A stretch of DNA of 64,000 nt, taken from positions 1-64,000 of the forward strand of contig JAGASJ010000087.1 of assembly GCA_017621795.1 (NCBI GenBank), in the 5' to 3' direction. Source of the DNA: Oscillospiraceae bacterium. Its GTDB lineage: Bacteria > Bacillota > Clostridia > Oscillospirales > Oscillospiraceae. Below, piece by piece: positions 15,134 through 24,289 of this stretch (position 1 is the stretch's first letter; every line of letters starts with the position of its first letter). A program made the position numbers and the translations under genes. The notes below the pieces were generated by a model, which did not search any database, had not been told where the DNA came from, and saw nothing but the letters and a program-made list of their open reading frames with translations.

Positions 15134-16164
15134 ATACCCTGATTTTACAGCCCGATGCCCCGGATACCGTGGCAATTGCGGCGCAGATTATCCGTGACGG
15201 GGGCCTGGTGGCCCTGCCCACGGAAACGGTATACGGCCTGGGCGCAGATGGCCTGAATCCCCTGGCGGTGGATCGGATCTACGAGGCAAAAGGCCGCCCA
15301 AAGGACAACCCGATGATCCTGCACGTTACCGGTATGGAGCAGGTGGAAACACTGTGCCATCATATTCCGCCCTGTGCCTATGCGCTGGCGGAGGCTTACT
15401 GGCCCGGGCCGCTGACGATGATCCTGCCTGCCCGGGAGCATATTCCCAAGCGCACCACCGGCGGGCTTTCTACGGTGGCAGTGCGCTGTCCCGACAGTGT
15501 GGTGACCCGGCAGGTGATCGCGGCATCTGCTACGGCCATTGCCGCGCCATCGGCGAATCTCTCCGGCAAACCCTCCACCACGACGGTGCAGCACGTTTTG
15601 CACGATCACGACGGCAAAATCGAAGCGGTGATCGACGGCGGTGCCTGCCGTGTAGGGGTGGAATCCACCATTGTGGACTTGACGGAAACCCCTGCAAGAT
15701 TGCTGCGTCCCGGCGGTGTTACGCCTGCCCAGCTGCGGGAAATTTTGGGAGATCTGACGGTAGATAAGGCGGTGACCGCCCAGCTCGGACCGGACGAGAT
15801 CGCCCGTGCGCCGGGGATGAAATACCGCCATTACGCACCCCAGTGCCAGGTGGTGATCGTAGCGGGAAGCAGAGAAAAAGCGGCCGCCTATATTCACGCC
15901 CATTACCAAAATTCAGACCGGGTTTTGTGCTTCGAGGAGGAGCTGCCCCTGTATAAAAACTGTAACCCTCTTGCCTACGGTCGGGAGGCAGATGCCCGCA
16001 CGCTTTGCGCCGGTCTTTTCGCCGCATTGCGGGAGCTGGATGACCCGAAGGTGAGGATGGTTTATGCCCGTTGTCCGGAGGGGGAAGGGGTGTCCTACGC
16101 GGTGCAGAACCGATTGAAAAAGGCCGCTGCTTTTCAGATTATTGATGCGGAGGAATGGGGATGA
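15130..16164 (+). CDS. tsaC: Threonylcarbamoyl-AMP synthase (Sua5/TsaC2)
   Basis: 344 residues. The YrdC/Sua5 domain covers about 1-205: LPTETVYGLGADG, KGRPKDNPMILH, the WPGPLT loop and APSANLSG. A Sua5-type C-terminal domain (about 215-335) is joined by the APGMKYRHYAP linker that closes over the active site. It makes L-threonylcarbamoyladenylate from Thr, bicarbonate and ATP, the first step of t6A formation at position 37 of ANN-decoding tRNAs. It overlaps the MFS stop codon by 4 bases and the coaE start by 4 bases, so the three are translationally coupled. Confidence 0.95.
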   Translation: MNTLILQPDAPDTVAIAAQIIRDGGLVALPTETVYGLGADGLNPLAVDRIYEAKGRPKDNPMILHVTGMEQVETLCHHIPPCAYALAEAYWPGPLTMILPAREHIPKRTTGGLSTVAVRCPDSVVTRQVIAASATAIAAPSANLSGKPSTTTVQHVLHDHDGKIEAVIDGGACRVGVESTIVDLTETPARLLRPGGVTPAQLREILGDLTVDKAVTAQLGPDEIARAPGMKYRHYAPQCQVVIVAGSREKAAAYIHAHYQNSDRVLCFEEELPLYKNCNPLAYGREADARTLCAGLFAALRELDDPKVRMVYARCPEGEGVSYAVQNRLKKAAAFQIIDAEEWG

Positions 16165-16736
16165 TTATTGGTATTACAGGGGGCTCGGGATGCGGAAAAA
16201 CCACCGCGCTGCGGGCGTTTGAGCACTTAGGCGGAAAAGTGCTGGATTGTGACGAAATATACCATAATCTCCTAAAAACAGAGGATAAACTCCTTGAAAA
16301 AATTGAAAAAAGATTTCCCGGAGTGGTGGAAAATCAAACCCTGGATCGCCCCAAACTAGCGCAGATCGTCTTTAAAGATCAGGCGGCGCTCAGAGACCTG
16401 AATGCCATTACCCACGGCTTTGTGAGAAGCTATGTGAAGGAGGCGATCTTCGGGGAAAAGGGGCACGTTGCCATTGACGCTTTTGCCCTTTTTGAGGCAG
16501 ATCTTGCGGCGCTTTGCGATGCCACGGTGGCGGTGACTGCACCGGAGGAAGAACGGGTGCGGCGGCTGATCCAAAGAGATGGTATCACCGCCGAAAAGGC
16601 ACATCTTCGTATCCGTGCCCAGCGCCCCCAGGAGGAGTTTGTGAAGCTGTGTGACTACCATCTTTCCAACGACGGCACCCGAGAGGAATTCTATCAAAAA
16701 TGCCTTGCCTTTTTCGGGAACCTGGGTATAATGTAA
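16161..16736 (+). CDS. coaE: Dephospho-CoA kinase
   Basis: 191 residues. The P-loop GGSGCGKTT at residue 7 is followed by LDCDEIYH (CoA-site Asp), the AIDAFALFEADL segment and the lid IQRDGITAEKAHLRIRAQ. It phosphorylates dephospho-CoA to coenzyme A, the last step of CoA synthesis. The start at 16161 overlaps the tsaC stop as ATGA with GAGG 8 bases upstream; an alternative ATG lies two codons earlier. Length and motifs are those of a normal CoaE. Confidence 0.95.
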   Translation: MIIGITGGSGCGKTTALRAFEHLGGKVLDCDEIYHNLLKTEDKLLEKIEKRFPGVVENQTLDRPKLAQIVFKDQAALRDLNAITHGFVRSYVKEAIFGEKGHVAIDAFALFEADLAALCDATVAVTAPEEERVRRLIQRDGITAEKAHLRIRAQRPQEEFVKLCDYHLSNDGTREEFYQKCLAFFGNLGIM

Positions 16737-16760
16737 ATCAAAAAGCAAAGGAGAATGATT

Positions 16761-18152
16761 ATGACTACAGAAGAGCTTAGAGAGAGCCTGCTGTCTGCAC
16801 CGAAGAACGGTTATACCACTTTGACGGCGGAACAGCGGACCGAAATGCAGGATTACTGCAAGCGTTACGCCGCCTTTATGGATGCCTGCAAAACCGAGCG
16901 GGAGGCTACCATCTGGGCAGTCCGTGAGGCAGAAAAGCAGGGCTTTAAGGCCATTGTGCCGGGAATGAAACTGCAGCCCGGTGATAAGGTCTACAAGGAC
17001 AATCGGGGCAAGAGCATCATTTTGGCGGTGATCGGCAGTGAGAGCCTGAACTGCGGCGCAAACATCTGTGCCGCCCACGTGGATTCTCCCCGTATGGATT
17101 TAAAACCCAATCCCCTGTATGAGGATTCCGAGATCGCCTATTTCAAGACCCACTATTACGGCGGTATCAAAAAGTACCAGTGGACCGCCATTCCCCTGGC
17201 AATTCACGGCGTAGTGTACCGTGCTGATGGCTCTATTGTGACCGTCAGCATCGGCGAAGAGGATAAAGACCCCATTTTCTACGTGTCCGATTTGCTGCCC
17301 CACCTGGCGGCAGACCAGATGAAAAAAACACTGGCAGAGGGCATCGTAGGTGAACAGCTGAATGTGATCTTGGGCAGTGAGCCGCTGGAGGGCGAGGGCG
17401 CCGATCTGGTAAAGCTGCACATTATGAAGCTGATGAATGAGAAATACGGTATGATCGAGAAGGACTTTTTGTCTGCGGAGCTGACGGTGGTGCCTGCAGG
17501 CAAGTGCCGTGAGGTAGGCTTTGACCGCAGCCTGCTGGCTGCCTACGGTCACGATGACCGGGTGTGCGCATACGCCGAGCTGGAAGCACTGTTTGAGCTG
17601 GAAAACCCTGCCCGTACCGCGGTTTGCATTTTGGCAGACAAGGAAGAGATCGGTTCTGTGGGCATTTCCGGTATGCAGAGCCAGGTCTTTGATACCTTTA
17701 TGCAGGATCTGTGCGATGCCACCGGCGCCAGATTGAACCGTTGCTTTGAAAATTCCTTCTGCCTGTCTGCAGACGTCTCCAATGCCTTCGACCCCAATTT
17801 TGCCGAGACCTGCGACAAGCGCAACAACAGCCAGATCAACTATGGCGTAGCCATCTGCAAGTACACCGGTTCCCGGGGCAAGGGCGGTGCGTCTGATGCC
17901 TCTGCTGAGGCTATGGGCCACATCCGCAAGACCTTCGGTGAGGCGGGTGTTACCTGGCAGATCGCCACCTTGGGCAAGGTAGACCAGGGCGGCGGCGGTA
18001 CGGTAGCCGCTTATATGGCAAACCGCAATATTGTCACCGTGGATGCAGGCGTACCTGTGCTGGCAATGCACGCGCCTTTGGAAGTGGTCAGCAAGCTGGA
18101 TTGCTATATGACCAAGCAGGCCTGCAAGGCGGTTTATCTGGCGGATTATTAA
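16761..18152 (+). CDS. M18-family aminopeptidase
   Basis: 463 residues, cytoplasmic. The M18 metal-binding and catalytic landmarks are present in order: AAHVDSPR (His ligand, about residue 98), GHDDR (bridging Asp, about 259), DKEEIGS (catalytic Glu pair, about 295), SADVSNAFDP (Asp, about 337) and MHAPLEV (last His ligand, about 436). These di-zinc dodecamers remove N-terminal, often acidic, residues from peptides. The ATG at 16761 is chosen since AGGAGA is too close to an in-frame ATG at 16755. It follows coaE by 24 bases and ends in a terminator. Confidence 0.93.
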   Translation: MTTEELRESLLSAPKNGYTTLTAEQRTEMQDYCKRYAAFMDACKTEREATIWAVREAEKQGFKAIVPGMKLQPGDKVYKDNRGKSIILAVIGSESLNCGANICAAHVDSPRMDLKPNPLYEDSEIAYFKTHYYGGIKKYQWTAIPLAIHGVVYRADGSIVTVSIGEEDKDPIFYVSDLLPHLAADQMKKTLAEGIVGEQLNVILGSEPLEGEGADLVKLHIMKLMNEKYGMIEKDFLSAELTVVPAGKCREVGFDRSLLAAYGHDDRVCAYAELEALFELENPARTAVCILADKEEIGSVGISGMQSQVFDTFMQDLCDATGARLNRCFENSFCLSADVSNAFDPNFAETCDKRNNSQINYGVAICKYTGSRGKGGASDASAEAMGHIRKTFGEAGVTWQIATLGKVDQGGGGTVAAYMANRNIVTVDAGVPVLAMHAPLEVVSKLDCYMTKQACKAVYLADY

Positions 18153-18181
18153 AAATACCCGCAAAATAACTGCATATCGAC

Positions 18182-18217
18182 TGTGCGGCGAGAAAATGCT
18201 TCTTGCCGCACATTTTT
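18182..18217 (+). terminator. Rho-independent terminator after the M18 peptidase gene
   Basis: Outer stem TGTGCGGC/GCCGCACA with an inner AGAA/TTCT extension, followed by TTTTTG. It separates the housekeeping operon from the polysaccharide locus. Confidence 0.85.
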
Positions 18218-18251
18218 GTTTATTATTTTTCGGGCTTGAAGAAAAAAATAG

Positions 18252-18280
18252 TTGTTTTTATAGACATTTTACATTATAAT
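18252..18280 (+). promoter_or_regulatory. Promoter of the polysaccharide locus
   Basis: TTGTTT 18252-18257, 17-base spacer and consensus TATAAT 18275-18280, about 52 bases before the first gene of the locus. It is the only strong promoter I see before the 24.7 kb region. Confidence 0.65.
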
Positions 18281-18331
18281 GGACAATTGAAAAAGTATAC
18301 ATTTTTCCAAGCGGAAAGGAAGGAGGTTGCG

Positions 18332-19780
18332 ATGTATAAAAAACGTCTGACGGGCACGTGGAAACACATGGACTTTATGTTTCTGGATCTGATTGCGGTG
18401 CAGGCTGCTTTTTTGATTGCCTATGTGCTGCGTCACGGTATGCTTAATCCGTATATCATTCCGGTGTATCGGGATATGGCACTGTTTTTAGGCGTGGCGT
18501 GTCTAAGCATTGCCCTGCTGCGCAACTCCTTTAGCGGTGTGCTTCGCCGCGGCTACTACAAGGAATTTATGGCGGTGCTGGTAGATGCGCTGTGCATCGT
18601 GATGGTCAGTTCCTTTTACCTGGTGCTGATCAAGGAAGCGGAGCTGTTTTCCAGAGTGGTGCTGTTTTTAACCGGCGGTATTTATCTGATCGTATCCTAC
18701 GGTCTGCGGCTTCTGCGCAAGCGGTTTTTGAAAAAACGGAAAAAAACCGATGCGGTATCGCTGGTAGTGGTGACTGCCCTGTCTGAGGCCTCGGAGCTGA
18801 TTAACACCGTCCGCAAGGACAGCTTTGGCCCTTACCGCATTGTAGGACTGGTGCTGCTGGACGATTCCGGGGATACAAAAAGCGTGGAAGGGATCCCGGT
18901 GGTTGCGGATGCCACAAGCCTGCCGGAGTTTCTGTGTAGGGAATGGGTGGATGCGGTGATGCTGCACCTGCCGGAGGGCAACAGCATTCCCCAGGTGCTG
19001 ATGGAAGAGCTGAAGAAGACCGGTGTGGTGATCCACCGCAGCCTGATCCAGGCGCAGGACAGCGAGGGCCGCAAGCAGATGATCAATAAGATCGGCGGTT
19101 ACACCGTACTGACCACCACCATGAACTACGCCACCGCCAAGGAGGCATTCTCCAAGCGGCTGATCGATATTATCGGCGGATTCTTCGGCTGTTTGCTGAC
19201 GCTGGTGCTGTGCATCTTCTTGGCACCGATCATTTTCATCAGCTCTCCCGGGCCCATCTTCTTCAAGCAGGAACGGGTGGGGCTCAACGGCAAGCGGTTT
19301 AAGATGTACAAATTCCGCAGTATGTACCCGGATGCAGAGGCGCGGAAGAAGGACTTGATGCAGTATAACCGTTGCAAAGACGGAATGATCTTCAAAATGG
19401 AATTTGACCCCCGCATCATCGGCAACAAGGTGCTTCCAAACGGCAAGCGGAAAACCGGCATCGGTGAGTTTATACGCCGCACCAGTTTGGATGAGTTTCC
19501 CCAGTTTTTTAACGTTTTGAAGGGCGATATGTCCTTGGTAGGTACCCGACCGCCCACGGTTGCGGAGGTAGAAAAATACCTGAGCCACCATCGGGCAAGA
19601 CTGGCGGTGAAGCCGGGCATTACCGGTATGTGGCAAATCAGCGGCCGCAGCAACATCACCGATTTTGAAGAGATCGTGAAGCTGGACACGGAGTACATCA
19701 ACAACTGGAGTATGGGGCTGGACCTGCGGATCTTGCTGAAGACCTTTGTGGTGGTCTTCAAAAAGGACGGCTCGATGTAA
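18332..19780 (+). CDS. Undecaprenyl-phosphate sugar-1-phosphate transferase (initiating transferase)
   Basis: 482 residues. Four to five N-terminal membrane helices (about 15-130) lead to a Rossmann-like CoA-binding-type region (about 145-260), a further helix (about 290-315) and the cytoplasmic PglC/WbaP catalytic domain. Catalytic-domain motifs are SSPGPIFFKQERVG, KFRSMYPDAE, RRTSLDEFPQ (the Asp-Glu pair), GTRPP and KPGITGMWQISGR. It starts the repeat unit by moving a hexose-1-phosphate onto the lipid carrier. AAGGAGG lies 8 bases before ATG 18332; the longer frame from 18203 runs through the terminator. It is the first gene of the locus. Confidence 0.93.
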   Translation: MYKKRLTGTWKHMDFMFLDLIAVQAAFLIAYVLRHGMLNPYIIPVYRDMALFLGVACLSIALLRNSFSGVLRRGYYKEFMAVLVDALCIVMVSSFYLVLIKEAELFSRVVLFLTGGIYLIVSYGLRLLRKRFLKKRKKTDAVSLVVVTALSEASELINTVRKDSFGPYRIVGLVLLDDSGDTKSVEGIPVVADATSLPEFLCREWVDAVMLHLPEGNSIPQVLMEELKKTGVVIHRSLIQAQDSEGRKQMINKIGGYTVLTTTMNYATAKEAFSKRLIDIIGGFFGCLLTLVLCIFLAPIIFISSPGPIFFKQERVGLNGKRFKMYKFRSMYPDAEARKKDLMQYNRCKDGMIFKMEFDPRIIGNKVLPNGKRKTGIGEFIRRTSLDEFPQFFNVLKGDMSLVGTRPPTVAEVEKYLSHHRARLAVKPGITGMWQISGRSNITDFEEIVKLDTEYINNWSMGLDLRILLKTFVVVFKKDGSM

Positions 19781-19793
19781 GGAAGTGTAGAGA

Positions 19794-20951
19794 TTGAAAG
19801 AGACTATGCGCATTGCCATGCTTGGGCACAAGCGGATCCCCTCCCGGGAGGGCGGCGTGGAGATCGTGGTGGAGGAGCTTTCTACCGCCATGGTCAGAAA
19901 AGGTCACGCGGTCACCTGCTATAACCGGCGGGGGCATCATATCAGCGGCGCACAGTTTGACAAGAAAAAGCAAAAGCAGTATTGCGGTGTGCGGATGTAT
20001 ACCGTGCCCACCATCGACCGCAAGGGGCTTGCGGCAATGACCTCTTCGTTTTTCGGGGCGTTGCGTGCCGCCTTTGGCAGGTACGACGTGGTCCACTTCC
20101 ACGCGGAAGGACCTTGTGCCATGATGTGGCTGCCCAGGCTCTTTGGAAAGCGGTGCATTGCCACCATCCACGGCTTGGACCATCAGCGGGGCAAATGGGG
20201 CAAATTTGCAAAATGGTACATCCTGCGGGGCGAAAAGTGCGCGGTGAAAAGAGCCCATGAGATCATCGTGCTCAGCCGCGGCGCACAGCAGTATTTCTCC
20301 TGTACATACGGCCGTGAAACGGTGCTGATCCCCAACGGTGTCAGGAAGGCAGAGCAGCTTCCCGCCAAAGAGATCACAGCCCGTTGGGGGCTTAAAAAGG
20401 AAGATTACATTCTGTTTTTAGGCAGATTGGTACCGGAAAAGGGTGTGCATTACCTGTTGGAAGCCTATAAACAGGCGGGTGTGGAGCAAAAGCTGGTGAT
20501 TGCCGGCGGCACATCCGATACGGATGAATACGTTACCCGGCTTTTGCAGATGGCGGGGGATGATGAAAAGATCATCTTTACCGACTTTGTGGAAGGGGAC
20601 GTGCTGAAGGAGCTGTACAGCAACGCCTATTTGTATGTGCTGCCTTCGGATCTGGAGGGAATGCCCCTGAGTCTTTTAGAGGCGATGAGCTACTCGAACT
20701 GCTGTTTGACCTCCGACATTACGGAGTGTACCGATGTGACCGGATCTTGGGGCTATAGCTTCCCCAAGGGGGACGTGGCGGCACTGCGGGAGCAGCTTCA
20801 CACACTTTGCCTTCACCCGGAGCAGGTGAAAGCCTGTGCAGCCGGCGCGGCAGAGCACGTGTGCAGCCTGTACAACTGGGACGATATTACCGATAAAACA
20901 TTGCGCCTTTACCGAAAGAAGCAGGAGGCTGAGGCGCATACACAGGCATAA
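19794..20951 (+). CDS. GT4 glycosyltransferase
   Basis: 385 residues, GT-B fold. The acceptor-side half begins MRIAMLGHKRIPSREGG, typical of a capsule/exopolysaccharide GT4 group. The donor-side half shows LFLGRLVPEKG (about 205), a VIAGG strand and the Ex7E region LPSDLEGMPLSLLEAMS (about 290). It should add the second or a later sugar to the lipid-linked unit at the inner membrane face. TTG 19794 has GGAAG 8 bases upstream; ATG 19806 is an alternative start that gives the more usual family N-terminus. It follows the initiating transferase by 13 bases. Confidence 0.9.
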   Translation: MKETMRIAMLGHKRIPSREGGVEIVVEELSTAMVRKGHAVTCYNRRGHHISGAQFDKKKQKQYCGVRMYTVPTIDRKGLAAMTSSFFGALRAAFGRYDVVHFHAEGPCAMMWLPRLFGKRCIATIHGLDHQRGKWGKFAKWYILRGEKCAVKRAHEIIVLSRGAQQYFSCTYGRETVLIPNGVRKAEQLPAKEITARWGLKKEDYILFLGRLVPEKGVHYLLEAYKQAGVEQKLVIAGGTSDTDEYVTRLLQMAGDDEKIIFTDFVEGDVLKELYSNAYLYVLPSDLEGMPLSLLEAMSYSNCCLTSDITECTDVTGSWGYSFPKGDVAALREQLHTLCLHPEQVKACAAGAAEHVCSLYNWDDITDKTLRLYRKKQEAEAHTQA

Positions 20952-20964
20952 AGGACGGCAACGG

Positions 20965-22191
20965 ATGCGTATTTTGATGATCAACAAGTTTCTCCATCCC
21001 AACGGCGGCTCGGAGACATATATTTTCAAGCTGGGTCAGCAACTGGAAAAGATGGGGCATGAGGTCCAGTTTTTTGGAATGGACCACGAAAACCGTGTGG
21101 TGGGCAATCGGGTGAATGCCTATACCACCAATATGGATTTTCACGGCGGCTCCAAGCTGTCGAAGCTGACCTATCCCATCAAAACCGTCTACTCTGCGGA
21201 AAGCCGCAGGAAGATCCGCAAGGTTTTGGAGGACTTCAGGCCCGATGTGTGCCACCTGAATAATTTTAACTATCAGCTGACCCCCAGTGTGATTTTGGAG
21301 ATTCGCGCCTGGGCGAAAAAGGAAAAGCGTTCCTGTAAAATTCTGTTTACCGCTCACGACTATCAGCTTCTGTGCCCCAACCACATGTGCAACAATCCCC
21401 AAACCCACGAAAACTGTGAAAAGTGCCTGAGCGGCCGCTTTTCCCATTGCACCAAGGGCAGATGCATCCACGGCTCCCGTATGAAGAGTATGGTGGGTGC
21501 GTTTGAGGCAAGATTTTGGAAGTGGAAAAAGGTATATAAGCACCTGGACGGGATCATTTGCTGTTCCGCGTTTATGAAAAGCAAAATGGACCAAAACCCC
21601 ATTTTTGCAGAAAAGACCGTGGTGATGCACAATTTTGTGGACCGTGTCTGTCCTGTGGATCTGCCGAAAGAGGACTATGTGCTGTATTTCGGGCGGTTTT
21701 CCGAGGAAAAGGGGATGGATACACTGATAAAGGCGTGCAAGGCACTGCCGCAGATTCCGTTCCTGTTTGCAGGCACCGGTCCGCTGGAGCCGCTGCTGCA
21801 GGATGTGCCCAACATCCGAAATTTAGGCTTCCTTCGTGGGGAGGAGCTGGCAAAATTGATCGGGCAGGCCCGTTTTACGGTGTATCCCTCCGAGTGGTAT
21901 GAAAATTGCCCCTTCTCGGTGATGGAGAGCCAAATGTACGGCACACCGGTGCTGGGCGCTCAAATTGGGGGCATCCCGGAGCTGATCCAGCCGGGGAAAA
22001 CCGGGGAATTGTTTGAAAGCGGCAATTACGAAGCACTGAAGGACGGGATCCTGCGCCTGTGGGAGGATCCTGCGCTGACGGAAGAATATGCCGCCCACTG
22101 TAGGGAGGTTTCCTTTGATACAGTGGAGCAGTATTGCGAAAAGCTGATGAAACTATACACCGAAGGAGTAGGAAAATGGCAAAAAAGCTGA
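20965..22191 (+). CDS. GT4 glycosyltransferase with an internal Cys-rich segment
   Basis: 408 residues, GT-B fold. The N-terminal MINKFLHPNGGSETY glycine loop is followed at about 135-175 by a Cys-rich insert (LLCPNHMC, CEKCLSG, C..GRC), a feature of one GT4 subgroup and possibly a structural metal site. The donor half contains LYFGRFSEEKGMDTL, AGTGPLE and YPSEWYENCPFSVMESQ with the Glu pair. ATG 20965 is preceded by CAACGGATG with only a weak AAGGACGG site. Its last 16 bases overlap the radical SAM gene, implying coupled translation. Confidence 0.88.
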   Translation: MRILMINKFLHPNGGSETYIFKLGQQLEKMGHEVQFFGMDHENRVVGNRVNAYTTNMDFHGGSKLSKLTYPIKTVYSAESRRKIRKVLEDFRPDVCHLNNFNYQLTPSVILEIRAWAKKEKRSCKILFTAHDYQLLCPNHMCNNPQTHENCEKCLSGRFSHCTKGRCIHGSRMKSMVGAFEARFWKWKKVYKHLDGIICCSAFMKSKMDQNPIFAEKTVVMHNFVDRVCPVDLPKEDYVLYFGRFSEEKGMDTLIKACKALPQIPFLFAGTGPLEPLLQDVPNIRNLGFLRGEELAKLIGQARFTVYPSEWYENCPFSVMESQMYGTPVLGAQIGGIPELIQPGKTGELFESGNYEALKDGILRLWEDPALTEEYAAHCREVSFDTVEQYCEKLMKLYTEGVGKWQKS

Positions 22192-23264
22192 ACGGCACGG
22201 TGATCGTGACCTACCGCTGTAATGCGCGGTGCACCATGTGCAACCGATATAAAGAGCCTTCCCGACCGGAAGAGGAGCTGAGCATTGCAACGATTGAAAA
22301 GCTGCCCCCGATGTACTTTACCAACATCACCGGCGGCGAGCCCTTCATTCGGGAGGACCTGAAAGAGGTGGTACGGGCGCTGTATAAGAAAAGTGACCGC
22401 ATCGTCATTTCCACCAACGGCTTTTATACCGACCGCATTGTGGATCTGTGCAAGGAATTTCCCCAAATCGGCATCCGCATCTCCATTGAAGGACTGGAAC
22501 AGACCAATAATGAGATCCGCGGCCTGGAGGATGGTTACCGCCGAGGCTACAACACCCTGAAGACCCTGGTGGATATGGGTATGAAGGACGTGGGCTTCGG
22601 TATGACGGTGCAAGACCGCAATGCAGGCGACCTGGTTGCCCTTTATAACATTTCCGACGAGCTGAATATGGAGTTTGCCACCGCATCTCTGCATAACAGC
22701 TTCTACTTTGTGGAGAGCAACAACATCATCCACGACCGACTGGCGGTGGCGCAGAACTTTGAGGACCTGATCAATCGGCTGCTGCAGTCGAATAGTCCTA
22801 AAAAGTGGTTCAGAGCCTATTTTAACCACGGCCTGATCAATTACATCTTCAGCCAAAAGCGACTGCTGCCCTGTGATATGAGCTTTGATACCTTCTTCAT
22901 CGACCCGTACGGGGATGTGATGCCCTGTAACGGCACGAAGGAAAAGCAGGTAATGGGCAATCTGAACCAAAAAAGCTGGGAGGAACTGTGGAGCAGTCCC
23001 GAGGCGGAAGAAGTGCGTGCCAAGGTGCGCTGCTGTGACCGCAACTGCTGGATGATCGGCTCTGCATCGCCTGCGATGCACAAGTACATCTATAAGCCTT
23101 TTTGGTGGGTGGTGCGGCATAAGATCTTCCGCTTCTTTAAAAAGAAAAAATATTCTATGTACGAGCTGAAGATCGTACGGGATTTCCGGGACGGCAAGGT
23201 GACCAAGCAGGAGCTGGACGCCTGTTCCACCTGCGAGCGGTGTAAAGCAGGGGAAGCGCAATGA
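22176..23264 (+). CDS. Radical SAM protein with SPASM-type C-terminus
   Basis: 362 residues. CNARCTMC (about residues 14-21) is the CX3CX2C motif that ligates the SAM-binding 4Fe-4S cluster. NITGGEPFIRED is the GGE SAM motif, and IRISIEGLE a later barrel strand. After about residue 220 a Cys-rich part (LPCDMSFDTFFIDPYGDVMPC, RCCDRNCW, CSTCERC) suggests one or two auxiliary clusters, as in SPASM/twitch enzymes. Embedded between glycosyltransferases and overlapping both neighbours, it probably modifies a sugar, lipid carrier or small peptide of this locus. No peptide substrate gene is evident. AAGGAG precedes ATG 22176. Confidence 0.85.
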   Translation: MAKKLNGTVIVTYRCNARCTMCNRYKEPSRPEEELSIATIEKLPPMYFTNITGGEPFIREDLKEVVRALYKKSDRIVISTNGFYTDRIVDLCKEFPQIGIRISIEGLEQTNNEIRGLEDGYRRGYNTLKTLVDMGMKDVGFGMTVQDRNAGDLVALYNISDELNMEFATASLHNSFYFVESNNIIHDRLAVAQNFEDLINRLLQSNSPKKWFRAYFNHGLINYIFSQKRLLPCDMSFDTFFIDPYGDVMPCNGTKEKQVMGNLNQKSWEELWSSPEAEEVRAKVRCCDRNCWMIGSASPAMHKYIYKPFWWVVRHKIFRFFKKKKYSMYELKIVRDFRDGKVTKQELDACSTCERCKAGEAQ

Positions 23265-24289
23265 TCATCCTGACCAACTGTATGACTCCAAAAGCCGATG
23301 AAGGCGCACTGAAGGTGGCCTGCAGTTTGATTCGGCGGCTGAAGCGAAGCACTTGCGATACAGCGCTTTGGACTTATGAGCGTCCAAGCGAAGAAGCCGA
23401 CTGCCACCTGAAGTTAGGCAAACTGTTTTTGAGCTTTAAGCTGTGGCGGCTGCTGCGGAAAAGGAAAGAGAAGGTCCTCTACGCCCCCTTTCCCACCGGG
23501 ATGCTCCCCATGGCGCTGAGAGTGTATGTGCTGTCGAAGATGTGCAGAAAAAACCTGACGGTACTGGTTTCTATGCAGGCATCTCCCTCTAAATTGGGGG
23601 CGTGGCTGCTTCGCAGAAGCAAAGCCTGCGTGGCGGTGCTGAGTCCTGAGGCCCGGGCATATTATGAACAGGCAGGTGTGCCGGTAGTGCATCTGCATAC
23701 CGGTGTGGATACGAAGCGCTTTCAGCCTGTAACGGCGGAAGAAAAACGGGCGTTGCGGCAAAAGTACGGCGTGCCTGCAGACCGTACGGTGGTGCTCCAC
23801 GTGGGGCATTTGAAAGCGGGACGGAACGTGAGCGTGTTTTTAAATCTTCCCGCGGAATTTCACGGAGTGCTGGTGACCAGCAGCTTTACTGCCCAACAGC
23901 AGGATGAGGCGCTGAAAGAGGCACTGATGAAACAAAAGAATATGACCCTGACGGATACGTATCAGGAGCATATAGAGCAGTGGTATCAGCTGGCGGATGT
24001 ATATTTGTTTCCGGTCACGGAGGCAGGCAACTGTATTGATACCCCCCTGTCTGCATTGGAGGCGGCAGCCTGCGGCGTGCCGGTGGTGGCAACGGCGTAC
24101 GGTGAGCTGCAATGCCTGATGGAAGAGAAGGGCTTTTATAAAATCGAAAACTTGGAGGATGATATCTTGCACCCGCTGCTTGCACAAGCGGCAAAGCAGC
24201 AGAAAAGTCCCCGTCAGGCAGTTGTGCCCTACGATTGGGATAACGCTGTAAGGTTCCTTCAAGAAAGCAGAAAAGAGGTGCTTGGATGA
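23261..24289 (+). CDS. GT4-type glycosyltransferase
   Basis: 342 residues with GT-B architecture. The N-terminal half lacks a clear glycine-rich loop. The C-terminal half has HLHTGVDTKRF, VLHVGHLKAGRN and FPVTEAGNCIDTPLSALEAAACGVPVV, the donor-site Ex7E-type region, in which the first position is TEAGN. The start overlaps the radical SAM stop as ATGA. Shorter than its neighbours and rather divergent, it is confident as a glycosyltransferase-fold protein but not in specificity. Confidence 0.82.
   Translation: MIILTNCMTPKADEGALKVACSLIRRLKRSTCDTALWTYERPSEEADCHLKLGKLFLSFKLWRLLRKRKEKVLYAPFPTGMLPMALRVYVLSKMCRKNLTVLVSMQASPSKLGAWLLRRSKACVAVLSPEARAYYEQAGVPVVHLHTGVDTKRFQPVTAEEKRALRQKYGVPADRTVVLHVGHLKAGRNVSVFLNLPAEFHGVLVTSSFTAQQQDEALKEALMKQKNMTLTDTYQEHIEQWYQLADVYLFPVTEAGNCIDTPLSALEAAACGVPVVATAYGELQCLMEEKGFYKIENLEDDILHPLLAQAAKQQKSPRQAVVPYDWDNAVRFLQESRKEVLG

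Noticed and set aside
14353..16164. 603-codon frame appearing to fuse extra sequence to threonylcarbamoyl-AMP synthase
   Set aside because: The first 259 codons are an out-of-frame reading of the MFS transporter gene; the real start is the ATG at 15130 overlapping the MFS stop.
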